NCBI GenBank assembly: GCA_905147135.1
Contig: LR990042.1
Location: forward strand, 10,407,545-10,471,544
DNA length: 64,000 bases
Reading direction: 5' to 3'
From: Blastobasis lacticolella
Lineage: Eukaryota > Arthropoda > Insecta > Lepidoptera > Blastobasidae
A program made the translations under genes and the position numbers. Below, in pieces: positions 12,394 to 24,599 of this stretch. Position 1 is the first letter of the stretch. Each line of letters opens with the position of its first letter. Under the pieces are notes generated by a model. The model was not told where the DNA came from. It saw nothing but the letters and a program-made list of their open reading frames with translations, and did no database searches.

Positions 12394-12877
12394 TAGGCCA
12401 GTCAAATCTTACATCTAAAACGCAAAACGCGATGTAATGCTGCATTTTTGGTATGTTATTAACACCCCTTAGGACAGTGTGGAACAACATTTTGCAAGCA
12501 AAAAAAATTGTGCTACCTGCGTAATACGTGAAAACTGCGAAATTTCGAGACTTTTTTCACATTTTGGCCTAAAAATCGTAAACTATCCATTTCTCGACTA
12601 ACAAAGCTTAAAAGGTTTTAAAATTGATTAAATTAGCAAGAATTAAAGCCCAAACACAGCTTTATGAAGTGTATAGCAGCATAGTTATGACTCTTTAAAG
12701 ATGATCTAATTTTCCCAAAAAAAATTAATTTTGGTTTTGCTCCCGTCCAGAGCAAATTATTGGTGAAATTGCTAGTTCTATGATAAAAAAAATCAATAGG
12801 GAGTTGTAGTACATTTAATTGTCATTAATTAATGTACAGAATGAACTATGTGAGATTAATGGTTCATTCACAATCTT
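12394..12877 (+). repeat. Left long terminal inverted repeat
   Basis: Paired with 14,989-15,459 in inverse orientation. It starts 'taggccagtcaaatcttaca' and ends '...cacaatctt'. By eye most of its length aligns with small gaps. Confidence 0.75.
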
Positions 12878-13025
12878 AAAAAAACGAGTAAAAATTTATT
12901 TTTGAAAAATAAGGTATTGATTAAGGTGGAAATAACAATTATACATATTATGAATACCAATCTGACATAATACAAATTACAAATTTACAACTATCTGACT
13001 TAATAAAACAATCACCAATTTTGTC

Positions 13026-14120
13026 CTAGGTCCACGGTATTAGAACTATTAGGAATGCTGCCCAGAAAGCTGGCCGCATTGCCCCCCGTCCGAAGTGGAA
13101 GCCAGCCCTATGGTCTTTGGTAATATCGACCAGGCGCTGAGCTAGCTCCCGAAATAATCCCATGAGTGTGCGCATGGTCCCTAGAGTCAAGGGTTTCCAC
13201 GCCAAATGGCGTGTAAATTTGACCAACAATTGCGTATTTGCGCCGTTTGACGTTTTCAGCTGAGGCGGCATCGGGCCTAGCATAACATGCCGTTACTGGA
13301 AGTTGGAACTGTGCAAGGGTATCGCTATAAGTGGCGTCCCTGACCAAGCGTCGTCCCAGCTTCCATATCCCTTCGGGCCTCACCGTCATCACGGACCAAA
13401 CCACCTGGCTCCAGTTTGGCGGGTGCTCCAGCGGAGGTGAAGGCCCGGCCGGTCGAGAAGTCTCCCAATTTTTTTACAAGGACATTCATTGCCTAAAGTT
13501 AGAGACCCGATTTACACTCGCCAGTAGCCAGCAAACGGACACGCTTTGTAGTGTTGGTTGATGCGCTTAAAAGGTTGTTTCGCCCCAATCGGCAGCAAGG
13601 CTTGCCCCATAGACGTTGAGAACAGAAATTTTTCGGGAGCTCGGCCTCCGGAAAAGCCTAAAAAAAAGCCCAAAGATATATTAGCAATAGCGTCAAAAGC
13701 TGCAGAAATGGCACCAGCCCTCGGATAGTAATCTGGTATATACAGATCGCACTTCGATATTCAAGTCCAAACCAATCACTCTGAACTCGCGCATGAGGAG
13801 CTGTAAATCCTGTAAAACCGTGTTCGCATCCCGTCGTAGGATCCCGTCGTCTAAGTAAGTCGTACTACCACACGTTAAAATGAGAATTTAGCTGCTTGAG
13901 AGTCGCCTATTGCAGGCAGCTGACTACTGGTTGCAAGTGGTAGCCTTTGTATATAATATTGCTCGGATTTTTGTAGCATTGCCGCAGAAACTTATAAGTG
14001 GCCGGCAACTTGGATATTTGACCAAGCAAAGCGCCTCTATTGACTGAATTGAATCCAATTTTACGTCACTCTTCAGTACGACTTCAACACTATTACTTTG
14101 GAGGAAAGTTCTCATGGCGT
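13026..14120 (-). pseudogene. Reverse transcriptase with restriction-like endonuclease, decayed
   Basis: Reading the minus strand from 14,120 downward, VVLKSDVK (Asp near 14,066) resembles RT motif A. TYLDDGILRRDANTVLQDL (YLDD at 13,846-13,857) is motif C, followed by IGLDLNIE and, after a frameshift, KCDLYIPD. Further on, RPEG (13,369-13,380), RDATYSDT (about 13,330) and KRRKY (about 13,240) form the P(D/E)...D...K..KY pattern of a PD-(D/E)XK restriction-like endonuclease. PFGVETL and, after another frameshift, ELAQRLVDITKDHRAGF follow. This order is known for non-LTR elements that use a restriction-like rather than an apurinic endonuclease. Several stops and frameshifts make it a pseudogene. 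The exact clade is not assigned. Confidence 0.6.
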
Positions 14121-14616
14121 GGACAGTGGCTTCGCAGTCACCTTTAGATCCGAAGTCGAGCTGGATATGCTAAAAGTAATTGTCTGGGCTGGGGGGCGGA
14201 TAACCTGCAACATAACGTAGCTGTTAATCGTCGATAGGTAGTCCCTACCGCAATAGAACGAATGCAACTATAATTTTTTTTAGTTTTAGGCGCCATAAAG
14301 CGTACTTACTAAGGACTGTTCTACCGAGCCAGCCAGTGGTGTCGAGAATTCGTTTATAGAGGCTTGTTCCTTGAAGGCCCTAATGTCGTCGTCGTATGAA
14401 TGTAGATACAACATTAAAGCCAGTTTTCGATTTTCAATTTTGAATTTCGGTGTGAAATATTCAATATTTTTAAAATCACATTGGCAACACCGAAAGAGTA
14501 TGGGCAAAAATAGGGAAAATCAGCATATTGGAAATTTTTCATGCCGAAAATCAAAATTGAAAATAATTCGAATCGAGTCGAGCGATTCAAACATAGGGCC
14601 CCTGGTATAGCGGCAG

Positions 14617-14690
14617 CGTGCTTGCGAGATCGATAACCAAGGTTAAGCAACGTTCACCGAATCCGAGAACTGGATAGAGGACCGTTTCGT
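14617..14690 (+). pseudogene. 5S rRNA-like segment 1
   Basis: Over 53 bases (14,632-14,684) it aligns without a gap to the internal control region of arthropod 5S rRNA. The A-box part is 'ccaaggttaagcaac' and the C-box part 'tggatagaggaccg'. The outer stem sequences of 5S are missing, so it is a 5S-derived promoter or SINE-head relic, not a functional rRNA gene. Confidence 0.6.
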
Positions 14691-14761
14691 ACATTGAGGC
14701 TAGTCCAATTTCAGCACCGCGACGAGCTCGCCACTTGTTAGGTGCGCTCCTAATACAATTG

Positions 14762-14822
14762 GCGAAGCGAGGTTGAGCAATATCTTCCGCTGGACCCTGA
14801 GACTGATAGAACGGTCTCGGAA
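14762..14822 (+). pseudogene. 5S rRNA-like segment 2, more diverged
   Basis: About 130 bp downstream of segment 1, 'gaggttgagcaat' and 'ctgatagaacggtc' repeat the A- and C-box spacing. This suggests a diverged tandem partner. The match is weaker than in segment 1. Confidence 0.4.
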
Positions 14823-14988
14823 GCTGATTGGCACCCTGTGATGGTATTCTATTATTATTAAAACGTAATTTATAACAAATTTACTCTTAGCATAAGTGGT
14901 TATACCGATATTTGGCTGAAAACATTTCCTTTGGCACCATTTACACAAATAAGTACCTATTTACAGAATTCTTCAAAAAACAATTTTC

Positions 14989-15459
14989 AAGATTGTGAGT
15001 AAACTATTAGTCTCACTTAGTTTGTTTTGTACTTCAATGAAAGTAAATTAAATGTACAACAACTTTATTTTAGTTTTTTTTGTCATAGGACTAGCGATTT
15101 AATCAATAATTTGCTCCGGACGGGAGCAAAACTTAAAATTGTGAATTTTCGGGAAAAATTGACCATCTTTGAAGAGTCATAACTTGGTCACTGTACATTT
15201 TGCAGAGCTGCGTTTAGGCTTAAATAGTGGAACTTAAGCTTCATTGGTCGAAAAATGCAAAGTTTTTTTTTAGACCAGAAAGTGAAAAAAGTATCAACAT
15301 TTCGTAGTTTTTCACGTATTGCGCAGGATCACAATTTTTTTTTGCTTGCAAAATGTAGTTTCACACTCTCTTAAGGGGTCCAAATAACATACCAAAAATG
15401 CAGCGTTACATCGCGCTTTGCGTTTTAGGGCAATTTTTTTGTAAGATTTGACTGGCCTA
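14989..15459 (-). repeat. Right long terminal inverted repeat
   Basis: Reverse complement of 12,394-12,877 with scattered substitutions and small indels. Its outer end reads 'gtaagatttgactggccta'. Confidence 0.75.
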
Positions 15460-15465
15460 TTTGTG

Positions 15466-17735
15466 CGACGAACGTTTGTGCAAAAGAACAATGGTGCTGC
15501 GTTATATAGATCGAATGAATCTTATTTTCTGTGGTATTGCGACGAACGTCTCATCAATGAATTACTCTCCTGCCTAATTAACGACGAGTACCTAGCTCCA
15601 ACTAAAAACGTACGTACAAACCAAAAATATCGCATTTCATCAATAAGTTGCTATTTATTATACCTTTGTGTTCGGATTACGGGAACCGATATTTTGTTAT
15701 TCATGACGTAAGCTTTGTGTACCACGTGTGTAGGTAAATATAGTTTGTATTTGAATAAAACAAAGCCAAGCTCTAATTTATGATATTATAAACAATGGTA
15801 CATAAATATAATAATATACCGAACTTCACTAGGCTTTTTAAAATGAACTTGGTGCCTCCTAAAAAATGGAAATGTACTTAATCTAAATCATGGTACTCGG
15901 CGCCTTCCTGGCGTGTGTACTCGTGCGCGGCCGGGCTGGCAGGCGTGACGCCTTACCAGGACGAGTTTTTTTTACATTTCTTATAATGTCCAAAAATATA
16001 AACGTTTTAATAAAATAAAGGTGTTCTCGTCCTACAACTTTGTCCCAGAAAAATGTCACACAATAGGCGAAATATAGAAATGCCTATGCTTCTGTACACA
16101 TATCAAGTCACTCCAGCTTAACATTTATCGTGTTAATCTTAAAAAGTGTTATAATCTTACATCACACAGTTTTAATAATAAAATACAATGACTCTTAAGT
16201 AAAAAAGCACCATAATTAAATGTTAATTTTAGAGAGAAAATCGATACATTGAATTTAGTTTGGTTCTCGTTGTAAAACAAAATAACTTCATTCTTTCTGC
16301 GTTACGTGCAGGACCGATTAACATAAAAAATAAATTATGTCATCGTGAATCTTTGGAACCGTATGGAGAATTATTTTTTATCTTGCATAATAACCAAGCC
16401 ATCCCTTCTGTTGTTAGGCAACCCTCGATTTGGCAAGACAATAAGCCAACCTAGGGAATTGACGCAATTGTCCGCAAAATAACCTTCAGCCATAGAATCG
16501 TTTAATTATTTTTAGCTTAATCGTTTTTAAATTGATCTTTTATTACTGCCAAGTCATTTATTTGTAAATTCTCTTTCATTTCCGATTAATTTAAATCCAA
16601 TTGCGGATAAAAGAGGTCTTCATTACGTTTTATGCTATATACCTATGTTGTCTTTGAGATATTTGATTATATGTAATTATTGAGGCTACCGTTTAGTGCA
16701 TTAGTGTAATGTAAATACAAAAACACTATCCATTGGGGGTTGTGGGTTGTTTACCACCATTTCGTGATCCCAAATTAACATCACGTGCTCGTGGTCTTGA
16801 AGTAGCCGGGATAAACCGCTTGGATGATATTGATCCAGTTGCACTTATAAAATAGCCTTCTAATAGCTTATTTGACTGTGTTCAATTGAGATAGTTTGAT
16901 GTAAACTTTATGAAGTAGACACACTTTCAATAGTTTCAATTTATTGTCTCTAGATAGCAATGGAAATGAAAACGCCCAGTAAAATTTAAGTGCCTCATAA
17001 CTTAGGTTTTATTGTACAGATTCTAGACACCGTCTTTCAATTCGAGATCGCTGTAAGGTAACTCCAACTACCTATTTCAAGTCGGTACCCTAAATGATAT
17101 TAAAATTAGCTCTTTGAATTTCCTTTACTTCGCCTGACAAAATCTACAAAACGAGCTTCCGATGGATTAGCCGTAAATGGAAAAAGATATTATAAGATAA
17201 TTGAGGCCTTTATATTCTGTGAGGCGATTTAAGGCCAGCTTAGCTTTGCAGCTTGTTTCGTACTCGTTAACCCTTGTTATTGTCTAACTACAAGGCCATT
17301 GTCTGAAAAGGTTAAACCACTAGGCTTAGGTGCGCGCAGCTCACTTAAATCTTCGAGTTGTTTAAACTTGGTAACCAGTGGTTGTAGATAAACTTTAATT
17401 GGGCTATTTGACTACTATGGGGTTTATATTATGATATATCCATCCCGTATTCTTATGGTTCACCGTGTCTAGTGTAATAAAGTCACATGAGTTGGTAAGG
17501 ACGGCGTGATTGTTTCGGCCGTCAAGACATAGACATAATGTTTATATGGCAATTTCTACAATAAAATAATAAAACCAAATATTTCTTACTAGCTAAGGGA
17601 TGTTCGTATTTAAATCTCATGAATAAATCATTCACAAATGAGACGATTTTAAAGTAGAGAGTTGTCTATATAACTAATCAATAAAAACAATTTAAATCTC
17701 CTGCCAAAGTATACTTAAAGTTCACATGACATCAA
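15466..17735. other. No gene seen
   Basis: AT-rich sequence with a short GC-rich patch at 15,897-15,965 ('cgtgcgcggccgggctggca'). The small open frames show no recognisable domain. Confidence 0.4.
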
Positions 17736-17739
17736 CAGT

Positions 17740-17860
17740 TCATAACAGTCCACTAGTGGACTTGAGCCTCACCCACATTAGCGCACACATGCCCTCCACA
17801 TAGTCCTAATTCCACGCTTGACAGTCATGCTGTTGTATTTTTGGTTTAGAGGGCTAATAA
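17740..17860 (-). repeat. Degenerate copy of the 'cctgcagtggactgtta' repeat family
   Basis: 'cataacagtccactagtgga' and 'tccacgcttgacagtcatg' align with the better copies at 19,566, 27,420, 37,480, 48,097 and 48,869. It is the most diverged of the set. Confidence 0.5.
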
Positions 17861-17869
17861 AGGGTTTGC

Positions 17870-18950
17870 CTTTTACCTCACTCGTCAATAGATGATGTTA
17901 GTGTCTACATTCTACTCAATCATTCCATTTGTATACGTCATGTAGGTACATACAGTAGTTGTTTAAACATACTGAGAAAATAGGAGATTGGTACCAACTA
18001 GAATCATTTTCAGAAATTACAAGAACATAATACCTATAGAAACGGCCACAACATAGAAATTCCTTCATAAAACTTGGTCCGAATTTTTGCATAATATTTC
18101 CTCATGTATCTGAGAAGCTATTTTTCATGTTTCGAAATACGTTTTCTTACAAGTCTGAGCTCGCAATTTATAGCTGTCATACAATAAAAGTATGGACGTA
18201 TGATAAAGCGGTACTACGAGTAATATTAAAAGCGAAAATATAAAACATTATTCATATATTATACTGTAAATATACCGAATGAGTTGGATGGTTCACTTAT
18301 TTTATGGTAAATTACAAATTCATTCGGTGATAAAAACACTGTATTACTTTTATGACATATATCAACACATTTAATGACTAATAACCACTATAAATGCATG
18401 AAAATGAAGAATATTTGAAACACCAGGGAACTGACCTCGTGTCGGCGCTGTGGCGACGTAAAATTTTCAATATTCTGGCGCAGATTGAGCTGACATAGAT
18501 ATACTTTTATGGTTCATAAATGCTGTGGCAAGATCGAATTTATACTAAGTAAACACCGGCGGAGATGACTTTTGGATTATATACGTGATTACGTAATCTC
18601 ATAATATTGTGTCAGAACAGCAAAAATACATAAAGTCACACATCATAAAAGTATGTTCTAGATTTTCTACTCCGTACCATGGAGCAATGAAAAATAAAAC
18701 AATTAAATTTAATGGTTTGTACGCTTCAGAATGCGAGCAAAGGATGGAGAAACTATTGAAGATAATTGAAAGCCTCTGTAATACCCATCTCTTACAAATA
18801 AATAATTGAATCTTTGAAACCTTGATGTGTGTTAGTAACCACAATAGTTTAAAACATTATACACAGTGTCATGTTCGTATTGATGCCTTATTAAGTCTAT
18901 ACCACAAATTTGTCTGTCTGTTTTGTTGCGAATTATAATATGGCAACCTG
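17870..18950. other. No gene seen
   Basis: AT-rich sequence. The overlapping open frames at 18,599-18,844 on opposite strands show no domain and are judged to be chance. Confidence 0.4.
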
Positions 18951-18954
18951 AGAG

Positions 18955-19068
18955 GTCAACGCATTGCTGTGTGGTCAAGTGTTGCTGATGTCCATAGGCG
19001 GTGGTAACCACTTTGCATCAGGTGTCTGGCATGCCTGTTTGTCTGCCGTATTACATAGAAAACCTAAC
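18955..19068 (+). repeat. LINE 3' tail
   Basis: 'gttgctgatgtccataggcg' and 'catgcctgtttgtctgccgt' are the plus-strand form of the tail also found at 36,690-36,795 and 48,000-48,060. The body upstream is missing. Confidence 0.6.
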
Positions 19069-19565
19069 GAATGATATAGGCCAATTTTTGTCTCATAAAA
19101 TATCCGGATAATATGCAAACGTAGTAGCCGGCAAAAGTAGTATAATCAAGCTAAATCCAATAGAGTAATATCGTTTAAATATCTTTCATGGAAGTCATGG
19201 CACCACACGGTTAATTTGCACATTTTTCCTACAGAACGATATTTTCCATGTCTTCAGGACAGATAACCCGGATCTTAAGGGTGATCTTGATGTATGACGG
19301 TCTTGGAATCCCCTGTCCCCTGGCAATATAAAGGTTCAGTGCTAAGGTTATTTGTACAAAAAATTCAAATAAGGCGTGTAAACAATAAAAGTACCACTGG
19401 TCGGATCACAGGTAATTTATTGCCTCATAGACCCATTGCACAAGAGATAAAATAACTAGAAACTACCACGGGAATTGTTGATTTGCCGAAGTGTCATTGC
19501 ACTGTGTATTTCAATAGAAGAAAGCAAAAAGCATTGCTAAAAGAATATTAATGAATATTATCATT

Positions 19566-19815
19566 TAACAGCCCATAACTGTCCACTGCAGGACTTAGAA
19601 CCTCTCCAACGAAAGGGGAGGTTGTTGCCATAATCTCCACGCTTGGCAGGTGGATTGGAGATCGCAGTGTTATAAATATAACAATGGAAAAAGCTGCTGC
19701 CCATTTTCCAGTCTTTGAAGACTATCTATCAGCCTATCTTTTGCCTCGAAAACATTAGTCGCCTTGTGCCCAGGAGTCTAAAGGCTTAGTGCTATTCTAC
19801 TCTACCGGACACCAC
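19566..19815 (-). repeat. SINE-like/LINE-3' repeat, near full-length copy
   Basis: Starts 'gcccataactgtccactgca', continues 'ataatctccacgcttggcag' and 'ctgctgcccattttcc', and ends in the 'ccggacaccac' region. Other copies carry a (atc)n run at the low-coordinate end, which on the minus strand is a (gat)n 3' tail. That suggests minus-strand orientation. Confidence 0.65.
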
Positions 19816-20929
19816 GCTGCAATAATTATATATCCTTAACAAAATATTATAAATATAATATGAAAAACCCTAATTCCAAACCTAAATATAAAATTTACAA
19901 ATAATGTTAACCGTACCGAACGCAGGACTAAGCAGATATCAGTGTTTACACCTAAGATTATGTTATGCGACAAGCACAAACTAGGAGAGTGTCGGATTCA
20001 CACCTTGTAAACACCTCTGAGTCTCTCTTATGATATTTTCGAGCTCTAACTACGACGCCCATCCTTTATTAATTATTATGTGTCTAAATATTAATAAATT
20101 GGAGTCAATCCTGAGCTAATCCCGCATTTTACTTTTAATCTTAAATAACTTACAGTGGTATAAATAACCTTAGCATTATTTGTAATTATGCGCTTAAATA
20201 ACATGCTCCAATGAACCAACCCCAAAAACAAAGCAATTTCAATGGACGACTAACAATCCGAAATATCGAGCGATTGATGGTAATGGATTGACTGTGCGAA
20301 GAGAGACAAATTGGTAATGTTTGTTTTGTTTATGGCTACTAGTAAGCCCAAAGAGTGATTCAGAAGCAAATGCGTGTGATATTAATTTGTAGAATGGTTT
20401 GTTTTATAGAGACTCGTGGAAAAAGTTGGAGAAAGTTGTTTACAAGGATTAATGAAGAAAATTACGATTTATTATTCAACAACCCATCTCATTCAGCACC
20501 GTTGGACTTAAACCCATTATATGGACCTTTTTTATTGTTATGCTTTTACCGGCTGAAACCACTGTATTATCTCTCAAACTCGAAAACATTTCTTCTCTCT
20601 ACAGATCTGTTCTAAAAATCAAACATATAAAATAGTGTAAAAATAATATCGTGAGCAAATACATTGGAGAAGATCGCACTCAGATCACGTACATTTTTAA
20701 AATTCAAATTTTATTCCGCGTTTAAAAGAGATGAGACGCTGGAATAGCTTAGTTTGTTCGAGTTTTACTACGACCATTGCATCTGGAGTAGATAAAACCC
20801 GGAAAATTAATTTTTTGGTGTTTTATGAGCCGTAACCGTTTCTCATTTCTAAGGTTGTGTTTTTTTTTATGAATAAGCAGTTAAAAAACATCAACAATAG
20901 CAATAAAATAAAATTGAGTAGGGCTGTTT

Positions 20930-21240
20930 CCAGCCACCACCATTTGACCCTCCCTCATGAATACCCTCCGGAGAGACTACGGCTGTCTGTGTGTTCTCTA
21001 CCGTCTGTACAGCGAGGAATGTTCCAAGGAACTGTTCAATTAGGTGCCACCGTCACTTTTCCGCCACCACACCCTCCGACGATGGGATAGATTTTATCCA
21101 CACCATCTGAATGCCTGGCATCCGAACTCTTTTATTTGCACTATAACATAGGGTCCTTCAATAGGCATGTCTACAGGTACCTCAAAGACCGGCACCGCAT
21201 CTGCTTCCCTTAGGTTGCAGATGTCTTGCCCCTAGGCAAT
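20930..21240 (+). pseudogene. CR1-like LINE ORF2 C-terminus
   Basis: Read across frames it gives FYRLYSEECSKELF (compare VFYRLHFGECAKQLHDL in the LINE at 52.5 kb), then HPHHLNAWHP, then YRYLKDRHRICFP, close to the standard ending of this LINE group. Stops break it. It is a truncated remnant, plus strand. Confidence 0.6.
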
Positions 21241-21558
21241 TAAAAAATTAATTGTGAGGTCAGTGGCAAAGGTAGTTGTGCTCGCGGAGTAGACGTCGTT
21301 TACTAAGCGTACCTTGGCAGCTTTGAGACGCTCTCGAAACCACCTTGCTCGCTTGGGGTACCCACGTGTGGCCCATGGCCCCCTCTTTCTGACGATAGCC
21401 GTGATTTGTATTTCTTGTTGGCTCTTGCACGGGCTGAGGCCGACATATTTAATTTTCTTGTATTTATTTACACTTTTGTACTTATTTTCACTATAAATAT
21501 CTGCTGTACGTACACCCCTATTTTTAAATAGATAGATTTTTGTGGACAATAAATACAC
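21232..21558 (-). other. 108-codon open frame, unrecognised
   Basis: A basic open frame (RKRGPWATRGYPKRARWF) lies immediately downstream of a LINE remnant, on the opposite strand. No domain, signal peptide or splice evidence was recognised. It is more likely repeat-derived or chance than a gene. Confidence 0.2.
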
Positions 21559-21699
21559 GCAAGAATTATCACGTGTGAGTTGTGAGTTTCATTCATTCAA
21601 TGCAGTGCCACACCTCGCCGCCCCACTTGCACCCGACTTAAATTCAAGGTCAAAATAGCGAGCTGACTATATACATTAAACTATGACACTAGCTTCATG

Positions 21700-23900
21700 T
21701 TTTAAGACTAATAGTTTGTAGTTATTTAGGTACGATGATATAGGCCTTTTCGTTACGGTCCAGTTTTCTGACTTGACATAAGATTTAGTGTGATTTTAAA
21801 GACGTTTCACGTCAAAATCCGGATTTATTTAAGAAATATTACTTGAAAATCGTACAAAATCAATTTTCTCTACCAACACTCTCTGAGCATATAATTTTAA
21901 ACAATTCTGTTTTTCCGACAAAGACTACATATTCTACGATATAATTGCGAGCTTAGAGAAAAGAAAGCTTGAAAGAAACGTACCCCAGCTTGGGAAACCT
22001 TGTTATAATCTGGACTAAGTCTGTAAACTAAAATAAGTTAGACAAACATGTCGCGTGCAGAATTTACGGGTTACGCTGAAATTATAATAGGGTGCACGTT
22101 TCTACCGCTTTGGGCTCTGCATACGTCCGCTTTTCTATTGTTACGTACGAGCACGTAAAAGGACATCATTATACTTATTTGGACACAACATAATGTTCTA
22201 ACCAAAATAAAACAATTCTTAAAAGATATAGAAGACATCAACTACACGAAGATAATAATAGAGATTTTTCTTACAGGCAAGAAAAACATTCTTTACATTA
22301 AGAGTACAGATAAGGGAACTATTAGTCTCATGTCTAGACTTCTAGACAGTTATTACATCATTATATATCCTTGAAGTACATTCCTTCGTCAATAACAATT
22401 AGTAAAAGTCGGTTTAGGATCGCTGTGGAAGAGTTAGCTTTTATAACTGTATTTATTTGACTTACACAAATTCCATATCTACCTAATGTTTAGATAACCA
22501 AAATGATTATGCTGACAAGTTTGATGTCTTTGATGTTTATAGCATTTGATGAGTAACTGACATTGACTGAAGACTTATTTGGATTTTTTTCTAATACATT
22601 GACCGATCCGAGATCGACGTTAAAATGATCATGACAATTGCTTTTCATTTATTGATATGGCTTCTACTAATATTGCGTATTCTCTAGTATAATCTGCGAT
22701 CTTCAACTTGCCTAGGAGGCGAATTAAGATCGCAGACCTGAAGATTAGGTACGGTAAATTTCTTTACTAATATGAAGGAGGCTCAAACCAAACGATGGAT
22801 TCTAGCAGCCATATAAATTATCTTGAGAGTCTCAGGAATAGTGTGAAATCCTGGTAGTCAATAGAGTCGTTCATCACACTGCGTATATAGGTATGCGTCA
22901 CATTTTTATTTCGGTATTACCTAAACATTTTTCTTTATTTCTGCGAAGGGTCTTCATATTAAAAATATATATTAAATATTATATTGATAACTTAAGACTT
23001 TAGAGCAATTACGCTTACAGTTGGCAAAATTCAGAAGCAAAAAGCATGAGAGCAAATCAAAGGAATGATTACTCATAAAATAAGGTCAATTTGCATATAA
23101 CGGTTTTTGAAAACCTGAGCGACGCGTAACTTAGTATAAGTTACACTAACCACCGTGACTTAGAGAAAAAAAATAGTCTTAGAACGTTTTCGCAACCGCG
23201 TTATTTACGTAACCCGTAGGGATGTCCCGCTTTCAAGCCCTTTTTTGTCATCCTTACAACATATCGCATCCCCCAACTGAAACATTCATAACATGTTCCA
23301 CTCCGGCTCCATTACAACTGTGCCAACGTTATGCGTAAATTTCATCGTGAATTCCAAAGGATTTTATTGCGCGCCCCATTCGCTCGATGATTCATTGTTG
23401 TCATTAGATATAGGCACTGTGCATTAGAACGACCTTTTCGAATATATAGCTTCACATATCTATTCAGAGATCCTCATAAAATGTAAAAGACTTGAAATAA
23501 AGTGATGCTTATCAATCTGGAATGAAAAATACCAATATTATGTTATAATGGTTCAAACGATACAAATGCAAAAGTTTAACGGTGTTATTCATAAAATAAC
23601 TTCTAGTAGGTTTAACACCCTCATCGCCATGTGTATCATTATTGCATACACTGTCTCAACACTTGTGTATCATTTTAGATACAGCCCTCTAGTTAGTTTT
23701 GACTTTGTGTATCGCTCATGCGCACGCTTTCTATACATTTTATAGGGCGAAAAAAATGCTCTGGCCTAGCTGATTTTCCTAGTGTTTTTGGGGTTAGGAT
23801 AGGGTAAATAGTTTTTGAGTTATGGTAAAAAACTCATTTGGAAGACTTTTTTTATTTTTGCTAAAATTGGTAGGACAGTCACTATGGCCTTGGCGCTTAA
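21700..23900. other. No gene seen
   Basis: AT-rich, single-copy-looking sequence. No coding signature or recognised repeat was found. Confidence 0.35.
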
Positions 23901-23909
23901 GGTGTTAAA

Positions 23910-24300
23910 CGTTCATTAGCTAAAACACTCATTAGGCTTTAAAAACGAATTTTAAGATTGACATCGTCATATTGTCGCTCTGATGAAATTACAGCCAAAG
24001 ACGTAAAAACGCTTGTAGCAAAGTCTCAAAAAGTTTACTGTGCTAAAATTTGGCGGTATTGCATCTCCTTTGCCTATCCTCTTCAGCATAAAAGTCAAGT
24101 ATGGAATCACTAAGAAAATAAATCAGCTGTTCGTGTGACCCACTTATATCGGTTTATCAGAGGTTTATAGAAGTGATCAACCTTCCATATGTTATAAAGC
24201 CATTATTGAGCATTTTATGGCTAATATGCGTTTATGAATAATATTTTTCAAGAACCACATTTTAAACCTCTCATAACTTTTTATGAATAAGACCGTTAAT
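23910..24300 (+). repeat. Dispersed repeat, copy 1 (pair at 29,935-30,545)
   Basis: Blocks 'ttagctaaaacactcattag', 'tgtcgctctgatgaa' and 'cataactttttatgaataag' occur in the same order at 29,935-30,545. No ORF is conserved between them, so it is probably a non-autonomous element. Confidence 0.6.
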
Positions 24301-24394
24301 GTTTACCACTCCTTCAAATGCTTCATTTATGAAGACCGCACTCACGACATGAAGTTCATTCTGGCGATAGAGTGGTTGTGCCTAATATAAAATG

Positions 24395-24470
24395 AATTTT
24401 ATGTCGTGGACTTAAGGAAATGATGACAACTCTCAAATTAATGTGCGCTATTAAATTGGCACTACTTTTA
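24395..24470 (+). repeat. Dispersed repeat, copy 2 (pair at 505-590)
   Basis: 'attttatgtcgtggacttaa' and 'gctattaaattggcactact' match the copy at 505-590 in the same orientation. Confidence 0.5.
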
Positions 24471-24599
24471 CGTTGCTAACTTCTTCGTCAACCGCGCGTT
24501 GCGCACCGGCGTTCAGCGAAGCCACGCGTACCCTAGTTGCATTCTCCGACGCTTACCTCTCCGTTGTCGCAATTCGGTGACAAGTATATAGAACGAAAT

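Larger units (their letters stand above)
12394..15459. mobile_element. 3.07-kb unit bounded by ~480-bp inverted repeats
   Basis: The left arm (12,394-12,877) and right arm (14,989-15,459) are imperfect reverse complements over almost 500 bp. They begin 'aggccagtcaaatcttac' at both outer ends. Shared interior blocks include 'tgcatttttggtatgttatt', 'attttgcaagcaaaaaaa' and 'ttttgctcccgtcc'. Between them lie minus-strand relics of a reverse transcriptase with a restriction-like endonuclease and two 5S-rRNA-like segments. No target duplication could be read at the ends. It could be a long-TIR DNA transposon that captured a LINE, a fold-back element, or two inverted copies of a repeat flanking a LINE. 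Confidence 0.7.

Noticed and set aside
14617..14690. Functional 5S rRNA gene
   Set aside because: Only the internal control region is similar; the terminal stem sequences are absent.
12394..15459. Maverick/Polinton-type giant transposon because of long inverted ends
   Set aside because: The unit is only 3 kb and contains RT/nuclease relics; no polymerase B, integrase or capsid signature was seen.
21500..21620. LTR retrotransposon end near 'ggacaataaatacacgcaag'
   Set aside because: No second LTR, primer-binding site or pol frame was found in the neighbourhood.
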